Assembly: GCA_965224525.1 (NCBI GenBank)
Contig: OZ245050.1
Coordinates: 4,526,001 to 4,590,000 of the forward strand
DNA from: Granulosicoccus sp036478565
Lineage (GTDB): Bacteria; Pseudomonadota; Gammaproteobacteria; Granulosicoccales; Granulosicoccaceae
Length of the DNA stretch: 64,000 bases
Reading direction: 5' to 3'
Part shown: one piece after another, positions 25,337-35,277 of the stretch
Layout of the letters: each line of letters begins with the position of its first letter
How positions within the stretch are numbered: the first letter of the stretch is position 1
The notes under the pieces: generated by a model
Databases searched by the model: none
Told to the model about the DNA's origin: nothing
What the model saw: the letters and a program-made list of their open reading frames with translations, nothing else
Program-made: the position numbers and the translations under genes

Positions 25337-26617
25337 ATGGTATTCAAGAGCGATTCAAAACCAACAAGCTCCAACGTCGACGAAAACGCTACAATAGTGC
25401 TGGCAGCCGCTGGCGCTGTTTCGCCGGTCAATGAGCTTAATGCAGTCAATCGAGCAGCGATTTGCCGCACCGCATCGGTTGTACATGTACAGCGCAATGA
25501 TCAGATTAAACCTGAGAATTCCAACCGTTGGTTGATGTTCCTTGTTGAAGGCAGCTTGACGCTATTTAATGGCAAGGAAGAAGTAGGCAGTGTCACAGCG
25601 CGAACGTCGGATGCCTTGCAACCACTTTTTATTGATCGTAGTGTCTACCAGACTGCTAAAACCAATACGGTTGCCAAAATTGTAAAATTCGGCAAGGAGC
25701 AGCTGGATATTCTGCTCAGAGAACAGCAAAAGAATGCTATCCACGTCATTGATGTACAGGTTGGAGAACTTGATAATCTGGTGTTTGACGATATTGTCAC
25801 AGCCATGGAGGGCAACAAGGCTCATCTGGCCAGCTCCGGCGAAACTGCTACCAGAGTTCTGTCTTCAGTACAGCGGGTCAGCGGTATTCCAGAGCTTTCT
25901 GAGGTAATACAGTCAGACCCGGGCCTGACTGCGCATCTTATCAATGCTGCTAACAGGGTGGAAAGTGGCAGTGCCGATTCCACCAATAGTATTCGCGGCG
26001 CAATATCCCGCCTGGGAGTCGAAGCGACGCGTCGTAATATCGAGGATATGCTGCGCAGCAATGCCGAGGAGCCTGCTAACGAAGTCATTGAAAACAGATT
26101 CAAGCGTTATCTGCAGCGTTCCTCTTTGTCCGCAGCTATCGTACAGGTTTTGGCCAGAGAGCTGCCAGAACTGAAACCTGAAATTGCATCTGCCGTTGCG
26201 TTGACCGCTGATATTGGCGAGCTGATGGTTTTGACGCATGTCAATAGGCACGCTGACAGATTTACCGAAGAGCAGCAACTGACCAGGGTCATAGATAATC
26301 TGCGCACCGTGCTGAGTGTATGGTTGTTGAGTAACTGGGATTTCCCGTCGGAGTTTATCGATGCGGCCAATACTGCACGCGATTGGTATCGCAACCACAG
26401 CGGCGAGATTACCTATACCGATCTGGTGACAGCATCGCTGCTAATCATTCAGTCAGAAATGCCTGATTCCGTGCAAAGTTCCATTCCTGGTGCTGAGAAT
26501 TTACTGTTGGCCAGACGGCTGCAGCAGGCCGGCATTGATCTAAAGTCACCCGGTGAAATTGTCAAGGCTGCCACAAGTCGTATTGTGTCAGTACAGGCAT
26601 TGTTAAAAGCCGGTTGA
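25337..26617 (+). CDS. HDOD-domain protein with an N-terminal cyclic-nucleotide-binding-like domain
   Basis: 426 residues. The first part (about 30-150) resembles a cNMP-binding fold (MFLVEGSLTLFNGKEEVGSV, ARTSDALQPLF), without a clear phosphate-binding motif. The middle (about 165-350) is an HDOD domain: VSGIPELSEVIQSDPGLTAHLINAAN, SIRGAISRLG and LSVWLLSNWDFP. HDOD proteins are non-catalytic relatives of HD hydrolases used in signalling, often tied to c-di-GMP or motility. ATG 25337 is preferred over 25271 because GGAAG precedes it and homology to the fold starts after it. It stands alone 140 bp after the Ig-lipoprotein. Confidence 0.8.
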   Translation: MVFKSDSKPTSSNVDENATIVLAAAGAVSPVNELNAVNRAAICRTASVVHVQRNDQIKPENSNRWLMFLVEGSLTLFNGKEEVGSVTARTSDALQPLFIDRSVYQTAKTNTVAKIVKFGKEQLDILLREQQKNAIHVIDVQVGELDNLVFDDIVTAMEGNKAHLASSGETATRVLSSVQRVSGIPELSEVIQSDPGLTAHLINAANRVESGSADSTNSIRGAISRLGVEATRRNIEDMLRSNAEEPANEVIENRFKRYLQRSSLSAAIVQVLARELPELKPEIASAVALTADIGELMVLTHVNRHADRFTEEQQLTRVIDNLRTVLSVWLLSNWDFPSEFIDAANTARDWYRNHSGEITYTDLVTASLLIIQSEMPDSVQSSIPGAENLLLARRLQQAGIDLKSPGEIVKAATSRIVSVQALLKAG

Positions 26618-26691
26618 CCGCCGGTTATTGTTCGTGTGTCGTCTGACTGGTTTGCACGGCGAATCCTTTCGCGGGGCAATACTATAGTCGG

Positions 26692-27633
26692 TCAGTCGGT
26701 CAGTCGGAGCGCTCGTGGAATTGAGAACGTAATATTCTCCTGAATGCCAACCGCTTCAAGAGCGGTTTCACCACCAGCGTCCTGCAATCGTTTGACGACT
26801 TCAGCTACCAGTACCTCCGGTGCGGAAGCACCCGCTGTTACACCGATTCTATTCTTGCCCTTGAGCCACGAATCCGATATATCAGCGGCACGGGTTATAA
26901 GTTTTGACTCAACTCCAGCCCTTTCGCCGAGCTCCACCAAACGGTTCGAGTTAGAACTGTTTGCTGCACCGACAACCAACAGTAAATCGACTGTCGAGCA
27001 TAGTTTTTTCACCGCGTCCTGGCGGTTTTGCGTGGCGTAGCAGATGTCATCCCTCTTGGGCGCCGTAATATCAGGGAATTTCTTGCGCAAGGCTTCTATG
27101 ATGTCACGCGTGTCATCGACAGACAGGGTGGTTTGTGAAACGAAAGCCAAACAATCCGGATTTTTGATTTCAAGATCAGAAACGTCGGTAGCTGTTTCGA
27201 CAAGAATGATACGGCCACCTGCGCTTGTATCGTAGCGGCCCATGGTGCCTTCCACTTCCGGATGCCCGGCGTGGCCAATCAGGATGACTTCTTTGCCCAG
27301 AGCGGCATATTTGACAACTTCGAGGTGTACTTTTGTCACCAACGGACAAGTAGCGTCAAATATTTTCAAACCACGTAACTCGGCAGCTTGTTCGACGCTC
27401 AGAGATACGCCGTGGGCGCTGAATATAACGGTGGCATTGTCAGGAATTTCATCCAGGTCTTCTACAAAAACCGCGCCCTTATCGCGTAATTGATCGACCA
27501 CAAACTTGTTGTGCACAACTTCGTGGCGCACGTAGATGGGCGCGCCGTACAGTTCGATGGCTTTTTCAACAATTTCGATTGCGCGATCGACCCCGGCACA
27601 AAACCCACGTGGATTGGCAAGTAGTATCTGCAT
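26692..27633 (-). CDS. ispH: 4-hydroxy-3-methylbut-2-enyl diphosphate reductase IspH
   Basis: Last enzyme of the MEP isoprenoid pathway, producing IPP and DMAPP with a 4Fe-4S cluster. 313 residues. The three cluster cysteines are Cys12 (PRGFCAG), Cys96 (DATCPLV) and Cys198 (DDICYATQ); the substrate-binding His in VRHEVVHN and SAHG and the Glu in HPEVEGT are present. Its ATG abuts the lspA stop, so translation is coupled. The fkpB gene found between lspA and ispH in E. coli is absent here. Confidence 0.95.
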   Translation of the reverse strand: MQILLANPRGFCAGVDRAIEIVEKAIELYGAPIYVRHEVVHNKFVVDQLRDKGAVFVEDLDEIPDNATVIFSAHGVSLSVEQAAELRGLKIFDATCPLVTKVHLEVVKYAALGKEVILIGHAGHPEVEGTMGRYDTSAGGRIILVETATDVSDLEIKNPDCLAFVSQTTLSVDDTRDIIEALRKKFPDITAPKRDDICYATQNRQDAVKKLCSTVDLLLVVGAANSSNSNRLVELGERAGVESKLITRAADISDSWLKGKNRIGVTAGASAPEVLVAEVVKRLQDAGGETALEAVGIQENITFSIPRALRLTD

Positions 27634-28115
27634 CAGCTAGCCGTTTTTTCCTCTTGCTTTTCGAACAAGGTCAATACAAGTAATAGCACCGTGCCGCAAG
27701 AGATGGCTGCATCGGCAACATTGAATGAAGGAAAGTAGGATGTATTCCAGTAAACCTGGATGAAGTCAACCACATAGCCATACATGACGCGGTCAATAAG
27801 ATTGCCGATCGCGCCACCCAGGATCATTGTAATAGCAAGGATCAGCCAGCGTTCCCTGTGCTTCAATCGGTAGAGCCAGACGATCAGCACTATGCTGACA
27901 ACAAAGCTGATGATTGTGAAAAACCAGCGCTGCCATCCACCTGCATCACTCAGAAAGCTGAATGCCGCGCCGTAGTTATAGGCTTTGGTAATATTGAAGA
28001 AAGAGGTCACTGGAATGCTGTCGCCAAGCGCCAGTGATCGATCAATCTGAATTTTCGTCAGCTGATCAAGAACGACAATGACCAGTGCAATACCATAACG
28101 TAGAGAATGTGGCAC
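27633..28115 (-). CDS. lspA: Signal peptidase II (prolipoprotein peptidase)
   Basis: Inner-membrane aspartic protease that cleaves lipoprotein signal peptides; several substrates are coded in this window (Ig-repeat protein, TlpA-like, COG3014, LpoB). 160 residues with four helices. Catalytic Asp residues are in GNLIDRVMYGYVVDF and FNVADAAIS. It starts at the ileS stop with no gap and ends at the ispH start, as in the conserved ileS-lspA-ispH unit. Confidence 0.95.
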   Translation of the reverse strand: MPHSLRYGIALVIVVLDQLTKIQIDRSLALGDSIPVTSFFNITKAYNYGAAFSFLSDAGGWQRWFFTIISFVVSIVLIVWLYRLKHRERWLILAITMILGGAIGNLIDRVMYGYVVDFIQVYWNTSYFPSFNVADAAISCGTVLLLVLTLFEKQEEKTAS

Positions 28116-30995
28116 CTAGGCTATCCGCCGCCGCTCGCCGACACCGCTGACGTTAATGGCACAACGGCTGCAAAGCTCAGGGTGACTGGTATCTGCGCCG
28201 ACATCATTCCGTCTGTGCCAGCATCGGACGCACTTTTCACCGTCTGCGATGGTTGCAGAGACTGCAATCTTGCCTGCATTGATTGCCAGTGTTTCTGCGT
28301 CGGCTGGTTTGTCGGAAAGTGGTCTGACTTCAGCTGTCGATGTGATGAAGGCAAAGCGAAGTTCTTCACCAAGCTTTTCAAGGGAATTCAGTATCACAGG
28401 CTCCGCATAGATAGTAACACCGGCTTCAAGTGCCGCACCGATTTCTCCTGCATTGCGTAATGCCTCAAGTGACTTGGATGCACAGTCGCGCACTTCAATC
28501 AAAGTATCCCAGTCGCCGGTATTGATATCGGTCGCTGAATCCAGAGGAAACAGGCAATCAAGATAGGTTTCAGTAAATATTGTTGTTGACCGGTAGGAAG
28601 CGGGGCGGCTGACATGTGTCTCACCTGAACCCACCCCACTTGCATCTATCGACCTGGACGCGCCCTGTAGGTGCTGCCAGATCTCTTCACTGGTAAAGCT
28701 CAGTACCGGGGCAATCCAGCGAACCAGCGCATCAATGATCAGGTACATGGCCGTTTGCGCCGAACGCCTGCCGAGGCTGTCGGTCGGCATGGTGTACTGG
28801 CGATCCTTGATAATGTCGAGATAAAAGCTGGACATATCAACGGCGCAAAAGTTATGCACTTTCTGATAAACCGCATGGAACTGATAGGCATCATAGGCTT
28901 CTTCAATAGCCTGTTGAGTAGCCAGTGCTTGCGCTACCGCCCAGCGATCCAGCGACAGCATGTCATTGGCGGCTACCCAGTGTGTTGCGGGATCAAAGTC
29001 GTTGATGGCGCTCAACAGGTATCGCGCTGTATTGCGGATGCGGCGATAGGAGTCAGCCATGCGGTCCAGGGTTTCTTTTGACACCGTCATTTCGCCGCGA
29101 TAGTCCACTGAACAGACCCAGAGTCGAATGACGTCAGCACCAAGGGTTTTCAGCAATTTTTGTGGCGCAAGGGAATTGCCCTGTGACTTTGACATTTTTC
29201 GACCATTTTGGTCAACGGTAAAGCCGTGTGTCAGTACTTGTCGATAGGGTGCTTGCCGGTTGATGGCAACGCTTGTCAGAATGGATGAATGAAACCAGCC
29301 GCGATGCTGGTCAGACCCTTCCAGGTATATGTCGGCCGGATAGGTGAGCTGATCATTCTGCCCCAGAACGTGTAACCACGACGTGCCGGAATCGAACCAG
29401 ACGTCGAGCACGTCTGTCACCTTGCTATAGGAAGCCGCCTCGTCGCCGAGAAATTCTTCAGGCGACAGATCGAACCACGCCTGAATGCCGTGCTCGCTAA
29501 TTCGCTGCGCAGCTTTTTCAAGCAGTGCTTGTGTGTCGGGGTGAAGTTCACCGGTTTCCTGGTGCAAGAACAGCGTGATCGGGACGCCCCAGTAGCGTTG
29601 TCGTGAGATACACCAGTCGGGTCGGCTGGCAATCATGCCTTCGATTCGGGACTGTCCCCAGTCGGGCACCCATTTGACCTTGGCAATTTCGGACAAGGTG
29701 TCCTTACGCAAACCTTTGTTATCCATGCTGATAAACCATTGCGGCGTTGCACGGAAGATGATGGGTGTTTTTGTACGCCAGCAGTACGGGTAGCTGTGCT
29801 TGATTTTTTCCTGATGTGCTAGTCTGCCAGCCTGTTCAAGTGCTGCGAGCAGTGGCTGGTCAACCTTCATAACGTGCATGCCGGCAAATTGCTCTACTGA
29901 TGCTCTAAACACGCCGCTGTCGTTAACCGGGTCAAGCAATTCCAGTCCATAGCGATTGCCAACATAAAAATCATCGACCCCGTGGTCGGGGGCCGTGTGA
30001 ACAAGACCTGTACCTGCCTCGGTGGTGACATGCTCGCCAAGTACCATCAGGGAATCGCGACTATAGAGCGGGTGTTTGAGACGAAGCTTGTCGAACGCAC
30101 TGCCGGTTGCCGTGCCCAGGCGTTCAAACGTCTCGAACCCATAACGCTGCATAACGTCTTCAACCATCAGGTCTGCAATGACCATGCGTTCGTCGTTGGC
30201 AGCGACCAACGCGTATTCAAGTTCGGGATGAACTGCGACTGCAAGATTGCCGGGGATAGTCCACGGAGTTGTTGTCCAGATAACAACGTTGAGGTCGCTG
30301 GTATCATCGGCAACGCCGAACAGTTCAAGCAGTGCGGCCTTGTCAACCGGTGCAAAGCGCACATCAATTGCCAGTGATTCCTTGTCGTCGTATTCTACTT
30401 CGGCTTCAGCAACGGCCGTATGCGCACCCCAGCTCCAGTGCACGGGCTTTACTCCCTTGTAGACATGCCCGGCTTCGATGATGCGTCCGAGCGCTCTGAC
30501 TATATTTGCCTCGTTGCTGTAATCCATCGTCAAATAGGGACGATCCCAGTCACCAATGATGCCGAGCCGTTTGAATTCAACGCGCTGGTTGTCAATCTGT
30601 TTTGTCGCGTAGTCCCGGCAGTGCTGGCGAAATTCGCCTTCGCTTACCTTGACACCGGGTTTGCCAACCTTGCCTTCAACCTTGTTTTCAATGGGCAGGC
30701 CGTGGCAATCCCAGCCTGGCACGTAGGGTGAATCGAAACCGGCAAGCTGCTTGCTCTTGACGATGATGTCCTTAATGACCTTATTGACGACATGGCCAAT
30801 ATGGATATCGCCATTGGCGTAGGGAGGGCCATCGTGCAGTATAAATTTGGGGCGACCCCTGGATGCCTCACGAATTTGCGCGTACAGGCCATCTGCTTCC
30901 CACTGCGTCAGCATTTCCGGCTCGCGTTTTGCCAGGTTGCCACGCATCGGGAAGTCAGTCTTTGGCAGGTTGAGTGTCTGTTTGTAGTCGGTCAC
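28116..30995 (-). CDS. ileS: Isoleucyl-tRNA synthetase
   Basis: Class I synthetase, 959 residues. HIGH-type motif in PYANGDIHIGHVVNK near 57-71, the CP1 editing domain in the middle, KMSKS in NGRKMSKSQGN, and a C-terminal zinc finger (CVRCWHRR and CSRC). The bacterial-type length and zinc finger match E. coli IleS. The 177-bp gap after ribF holds a TCGGGG/CCCCGA hairpin (31102-31119) but no T-box signature, so it probably has its own promoter or reads through from ribF. Confidence 0.96.
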   Translation of the reverse strand: MTDYKQTLNLPKTDFPMRGNLAKREPEMLTQWEADGLYAQIREASRGRPKFILHDGPPYANGDIHIGHVVNKVIKDIIVKSKQLAGFDSPYVPGWDCHGLPIENKVEGKVGKPGVKVSEGEFRQHCRDYATKQIDNQRVEFKRLGIIGDWDRPYLTMDYSNEANIVRALGRIIEAGHVYKGVKPVHWSWGAHTAVAEAEVEYDDKESLAIDVRFAPVDKAALLELFGVADDTSDLNVVIWTTTPWTIPGNLAVAVHPELEYALVAANDERMVIADLMVEDVMQRYGFETFERLGTATGSAFDKLRLKHPLYSRDSLMVLGEHVTTEAGTGLVHTAPDHGVDDFYVGNRYGLELLDPVNDSGVFRASVEQFAGMHVMKVDQPLLAALEQAGRLAHQEKIKHSYPYCWRTKTPIIFRATPQWFISMDNKGLRKDTLSEIAKVKWVPDWGQSRIEGMIASRPDWCISRQRYWGVPITLFLHQETGELHPDTQALLEKAAQRISEHGIQAWFDLSPEEFLGDEAASYSKVTDVLDVWFDSGTSWLHVLGQNDQLTYPADIYLEGSDQHRGWFHSSILTSVAINRQAPYRQVLTHGFTVDQNGRKMSKSQGNSLAPQKLLKTLGADVIRLWVCSVDYRGEMTVSKETLDRMADSYRRIRNTARYLLSAINDFDPATHWVAANDMLSLDRWAVAQALATQQAIEEAYDAYQFHAVYQKVHNFCAVDMSSFYLDIIKDRQYTMPTDSLGRRSAQTAMYLIIDALVRWIAPVLSFTSEEIWQHLQGASRSIDASGVGSGETHVSRPASYRSTTIFTETYLDCLFPLDSATDINTGDWDTLIEVRDCASKSLEALRNAGEIGAALEAGVTIYAEPVILNSLEKLGEELRFAFITSTAEVRPLSDKPADAETLAINAGKIAVSATIADGEKCVRCWHRRNDVGADTSHPELCSRCAINVSGVGERRRIA

Positions 30996-31172
30996 GTCAA
31001 GCGCATCAGTCTGAGAAGTAGAGAATTCCAGTCAAGTGTATGTCATTCATCCGGGTTTTGAGACTGGTGGACGTTCTCAGGCCCGGACTTTTCATCAAAT
31101 GTCGGGGTTATTGCCCCGAACATGGATTCTTCGGCGGCGTTGCAGGCGCTGAAAGAGCGCGTTGCGTTCCTG

Positions 31173-32108
31173 TTAAAGCGTCAGCCCTGCCTGTACATAC
31201 CGGGCGGCATCTGCATCGCGGCCTATCTGGGCCTTTAGTTCATCAAGTGACGCGAAACGCTGTTCGCCGCGCAAGCGAGTGATGAAATCAACGGCCAGGT
31301 GTTTGCCATACAGCGCTCGCTCCTGATCCAGCAGATGTACTTCGAGCAACAGTTTTCGCCCGCCGATGGTCGGTCGTTCGCCAAGATTGGCGACTGCCTT
31401 GAAGCGGGTGCCGGATTCAAGCTCTGTCGCCGTTACCGCAAACACGCCGCTCAGCGGAGGCCGCAAACCTTGCAGAGCGATATTGGCAGTAGGGAAGCCA
31501 AGCTGACGACCCACTTTCTCGCCGTGCACGACTCGCCCGCTGATGCGATAAGGGCGGCCCAGCAAACGGGCGGCATCGGTCAGTTCCCCCGATTTAAGCA
31601 AATCACGGATTTTGCTACTGGATATTCTCTGGCCTTCATCACTGATGGTCATTTGTCGAACTACGTCGAATCCGCTGGCAATGCCTGCAGTTTGTAAAAG
31701 TGAACCATCGCCCTTGCGCTGATGACCAAAGCGGAAATCATCGCCGATAACCAGGTGTTTGACGCCAACGGCCTTTATTAGTACCTGTTGAACGAAATCC
31801 TCCGCGGACAGGCTTGCCAGCGCCTGGTTGAACGGCAGGAGCAGTAGCCGATCAATGCCACACGCCCGGGTTGAAGCAACCCGATCGCGTAAGCCCTGTA
31901 ATCGGCCAGGCGCTTTACTACCCGCAAAATACTCGTGCGGTAATGGCTCAAAACTGATGACCGTCGATGGCAGTTGCAAGCGTGTTGCAGCGTTTTTCAC
32001 ATCACTGAACATTGCCTGATGACCCCGATGAACGCCATCGAAGTTGCCTATCGTCGCAGCGCAGCCCGAGGCATCAGGCCAGCGCGAAATGTTGCGGATC
32101 AGCTGCAT
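31173..32108 (-). CDS. ribF: Bifunctional riboflavin kinase/FAD synthetase
   Basis: Makes FMN and FAD from riboflavin. 311 residues: an N-terminal FAD-synthetase nucleotidyltransferase (IGNFDGVHRGHQAMF and IGDDFRFGHQRKGD) and a C-terminal riboflavin kinase domain (GRVVHGEKVGRQLGFPTAN). Flavins made here would feed Rnf. It starts 25 bp after the murJ stop; murJ-ribF-ileS-lspA-ispH is a widely conserved order. Confidence 0.95.
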   Translation of the reverse strand: MQLIRNISRWPDASGCAATIGNFDGVHRGHQAMFSDVKNAATRLQLPSTVISFEPLPHEYFAGSKAPGRLQGLRDRVASTRACGIDRLLLLPFNQALASLSAEDFVQQVLIKAVGVKHLVIGDDFRFGHQRKGDGSLLQTAGIASGFDVVRQMTISDEGQRISSSKIRDLLKSGELTDAARLLGRPYRISGRVVHGEKVGRQLGFPTANIALQGLRPPLSGVFAVTATELESGTRFKAVANLGERPTIGGRKLLLEVHLLDQERALYGKHLAVDFITRLRGEQRFASLDELKAQIGRDADAARYVQAGLTL

Positions 32109-32133
32109 GGGCCGAGTTGTGGAATGTTCAGAT

Positions 32134-33681
32134 TCAAGGGCTGGCGAAATGTCGGGGGCGGATGCCGGCGATCAGCAATGTCAGCGCGTAGCTTACGCCT
32201 GCCGCCAGAATCATAACAAGCAATTGCCAGACTCGTGATACTGCGGGCAAGCCGTGTGAGTTGGTAGTGGACAGTTGCCAAAGCACCAGCCCCATGACCA
32301 GCAATGCGGGCATGATACGCAAAGCAAAGCCGCGTACTGAGTCGGGTAGTTGGTAAATGGCATCGTCGTTCAGTCGTTTGAAGAGCATGATGGCTTGCAG
32401 CCAGGCTGCCAGACTGGTGGCGATGGCTAGCCCGACATGCGGTGCGACAAAATCAAACCAGACCATGGGCAAGACCAGTATGAGGCTCATGGCCATTTTC
32501 GATACCATTGAAATAATGCCGATACGAACTGGTGTGCGGGTGTTCTGACGGGCAAAAAATGCTGGTGCAAACACTTTGATAAGCAGGAATGCCGGTAAAC
32601 CGGCGGCGTAGGCGAGCAAGCTATAACTCGCCATACGGGAATCGACGGCTTCAAACTCACCGTATTCAAACAAGGCGGTGAGCATGGGTTCTGCCAATAA
32701 CATCAAGCCCAGAGCGCATGGCAGACCCACTGCCAGGACCAGACGCAGCGCCCAGCTGATAATGCTTTCAAAATGTGCAGGCGTTGCGCTGGCGTGCTCA
32801 CGCGACAAACGCGGCAGGATGATGGTGCCCAGTGTCACACCCAATAGGCCGTGCGGGAATTCCATCAGTCTCTCACTGTAGTAAAGCCAGCTAAGACTGC
32901 CGGCGGCGAGAAAGGAGGCAATGATGGTATCGAGTAGCAGGTTGATCTGCGCAACGGATGAACCCATCACCGCAGGCGCCATCAATTTTAGAATGCGTCG
33001 TACACCCGGGTGTCTGAAGCCCCAACGCGGTCGTGGCAGCAAGCCCAGTTTTTGCAGAAACGGCAGTTGCAGTGCCAGTTGCAAGAGACCGGCAGCAAAG
33101 ACACCCCAGGCCAGGGCGATAATGGGAGTCTCGAACCGAGGGCTGAAAAAGAGCGCCGCTGCAATCATGCTCAGATTCAGCAGTACGGGTGTAAAAGATG
33201 GGACTGCGAAGTTGCCAAAGGTGTTCAGCATGCTGCCGGCATAAGCGAGCAGTGAGACGAACAGTAAATAGGGGAAGGTGATACGCAACATGTGTGTAGC
33301 CAGTTCGAAGCGCTCACTATCATCGATAAAGCCTGGTGCAAATAGCATGATGATCAAAGGCGCCAGCATGACGCCGAGTGTGCTGACCAGCAGCAGGATC
33401 AGGCTTAGCGTGCCGGAAACATGGGCTGCCAGATCCACCAGCGCTTCGCGACTACGCGTTTCGCGGTATTCGGTAAATACCGGCACAAACGCCTGAGCGA
33501 AAGCACCTTCAGCAAACAGGCGACGCAGGAAATTGGGAATCTTGAAGGCCACCAGAAACACGTCGGTGGTTGCGCCGGCACCGAAGACTATGGCCAGTAC
33601 CTGGTCACGGACAAATCCGAGCACACGCGACAACAGTGTCATTGCACCGACAATGGTTCCGGAACGTACCAGACTCGTCAT
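32134..33681 (-). CDS. murJ: Lipid II flippase MurJ (MviN)
   Basis: Moves the peptidoglycan precursor lipid II across the inner membrane. 515 residues with about 14 helices; MTLLSRVLGFVRDQVLA, the LRRLFAEGAFAQAFVPVF block and the conserved Arg residues of the central cavity are visible. It is divergent from rpsT (gap 71 bp), the same arrangement as in E. coli relatives. ribF follows in the same transcript. Confidence 0.95.
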   Translation of the reverse strand: MTSLVRSGTIVGAMTLLSRVLGFVRDQVLAIVFGAGATTDVFLVAFKIPNFLRRLFAEGAFAQAFVPVFTEYRETRSREALVDLAAHVSGTLSLILLLVSTLGVMLAPLIIMLFAPGFIDDSERFELATHMLRITFPYLLFVSLLAYAGSMLNTFGNFAVPSFTPVLLNLSMIAAALFFSPRFETPIIALAWGVFAAGLLQLALQLPFLQKLGLLPRPRWGFRHPGVRRILKLMAPAVMGSSVAQINLLLDTIIASFLAAGSLSWLYYSERLMEFPHGLLGVTLGTIILPRLSREHASATPAHFESIISWALRLVLAVGLPCALGLMLLAEPMLTALFEYGEFEAVDSRMASYSLLAYAAGLPAFLLIKVFAPAFFARQNTRTPVRIGIISMVSKMAMSLILVLPMVWFDFVAPHVGLAIATSLAAWLQAIMLFKRLNDDAIYQLPDSVRGFALRIMPALLVMGLVLWQLSTTNSHGLPAVSRVWQLLVMILAAGVSYALTLLIAGIRPRHFASP

Positions 33682-33752
33682 CGTTGACTCCTGGGCCGTG
33701 GCGGTGGATAATGTGCGGCTGCATTCAGTTCAGACCAGTCAAGAGGTAGATC

Positions 33753-34013
33753 GTGGCAAATACTGCTCAGGCGCGCAAACGTGTGCGTCAGGCCGAAAAA
33801 CACCGTCAACGCAACGCGAGCCAGCGCTCGATGATGCGTACCATGGTAAAACGTGTATTCAGTGCAATCGAGGCAGGCGACAAGACTGCCGCTGAAACCG
33901 CATTGAAAGATGCGACACCGGTGCTTGATCACATGGCCAGAAAGGGCCTGATCCATAAAAACAAAGCAGCGCGTTACAAGAGTCGCTTCAGCAGTCAGGT
34001 TCGCGCACTCTGA
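33753..34013 (+). CDS. rpsT: 30S ribosomal protein S20
   Basis: 86 residues, highly basic, three long helices; MANTAQARKRVRQAEKHRQRN and KAARYKSRFSSQVRAL are typical S20. Start is GTG 33753 with AAGAGGT six bases before it, as in many S20 genes where the poor start codon allows autoregulation. Two GC-rich hairpins follow (34022-34039 and 34060-34076), but without a T-run, so termination is not proven. Confidence 0.95.
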   Translation: MANTAQARKRVRQAEKHRQRNASQRSMMRTMVKRVFSAIEAGDKTAAETALKDATPVLDHMARKGLIHKNKAARYKSRFSSQVRAL

Positions 34014-34155
34014 GCTGTTGGCTGCCGCGGAGTCGGCAGTCTGCCTGATTGTCTGCTGATCCGGCCCGTGGCCGGACGGCAAAGGTGCAGTTTGTGCCGC
34101 CGGGTTCACACGCACTCGGTTGACGCCCAGTAGCCGGTTTTCGCAACAGGTGGTG

Positions 34156-35277
34156 TCATCGAAACACGATCATGTTGTCCCGATGCACCAGTTCGGGTTC
34201 TCCATCGTAGCCAAGTAGTTCCATGAAGCGGTCACTGGACTTCCCCATGATGCGCTGAGTGTTCACCGTACCGTAGTTACTGAGCCCTCGCGCCACTTCA
34301 ACACCCTTTGTATCGACACAGGCGACCAGCTCGCCGCGTGAAAAATTGCCACTGCAATTTGTGACACCCACAGATAGCAGGCTTGAACCTTGTGTGCGTA
34401 GCACCTTGCAAGCGCCTGCGTCCAGCACCAGGTGACCCTTGACCCGAAGTTGATTGGCAAGCCAGCGTTTGCGAGCGTCACGTGGTTGCTGGTCACTTGT
34501 CAGCATGGTCCCCAGCTGCTCGCCTTTGCGCAGGCGTAGCAATATATTGCTCTCACGCCCGTCAGCAATGACGGTCGTGGCGCCAGTCTGTGCAGCGCGT
34601 TCCGCAGCCAGAACCTTGGTTGTCATGCCGCCTCTGCCCAGATTGCCAGCACTGGGGCCAGCCAGATCCCGCACGGCTTTATCGCTGGCGTTGGCTCGTT
34701 CTAACAACTTCGCATCGGCGTGCTTGCGCGGGTCACGATCGAACAAGCCCGCCTGATCGGTCAGCAGGACCAGTACATCGGCATCCAGCAGGTTGGCTAC
34801 CAGTGCGCCGAGTGTGTCGTTGTCTCCCAGGCGGATCTCATCGGTGGTGACCGTGTCATTTTCGTTGATGATGGGCACTACACCATGCGCGATCAGGCTT
34901 GACAGCGTGGCACGGGCATTCAGATAACGACGTCTGTTTGACAAGTCTTCATGGGTCAACAACACCTGTGCGGCCAGTCGACCGTATTTCCGGAATGCAT
35001 CTTCATACGCGCGAATCAAGCCCATCTGACCGACAGCTGCCGCCGCTTGCAGCTGATGTACCGCTGTCGGGCGAGTTTGCCAGCCAAGGCGCACGACGCC
35101 TTCTGCGATCGATCCGCTGGAAACCAGAATGACTTCACAGCCGTCGTCAAGCAGAGTTGCGATTTGCTCTGACCACTGTTTGATAATGGTGTGATCGAGA
35201 CCGCGACCTTCCGCGGTCAAAAGAGAACTGCCTACCTTGATCACCCAGCGTTGTGCCGATTGCAGGCGTTTACGCAT
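34156..35277 (-). CDS. proB: Glutamate 5-kinase
   Basis: First enzyme of proline synthesis: phosphorylates glutamate. 373 residues: an amino-acid-kinase domain (WVIKVGSSLL, ILVSSGSIAEG, INENDTVTTDEIRLGDNDTLGA) and a C-terminal PUA domain (from about 285). ATG 35277 (MRKRLQSAQRW) overlaps the end of obgE by 8 bp; the much longer open frame to 35388 is only a shadow of the obgE tail. The obgE-proB pairing is common in Proteobacteria and implies coupled translation. Confidence 0.94.
   Translation of the reverse strand: MRKRLQSAQRWVIKVGSSLLTAEGRGLDHTIIKQWSEQIATLLDDGCEVILVSSGSIAEGVVRLGWQTRPTAVHQLQAAAAVGQMGLIRAYEDAFRKYGRLAAQVLLTHEDLSNRRRYLNARATLSSLIAHGVVPIINENDTVTTDEIRLGDNDTLGALVANLLDADVLVLLTDQAGLFDRDPRKHADAKLLERANASDKAVRDLAGPSAGNLGRGGMTTKVLAAERAAQTGATTVIADGRESNILLRLRKGEQLGTMLTSDQQPRDARKRWLANQLRVKGHLVLDAGACKVLRTQGSSLLSVGVTNCSGNFSRGELVACVDTKGVEVARGLSNYGTVNTQRIMGKSSDRFMELLGYDGEPELVHRDNMIVFR

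Noticed and set aside
31102..31119. TCGGGG/CCCCGA hairpin before ileS as a T-box or terminator
   Set aside because: No T-box consensus and no T-run; left as an unexplained short stem.
34022..34076. Two GC-rich hairpins after rpsT as a terminator
   Set aside because: No T-run on either strand after either stem.
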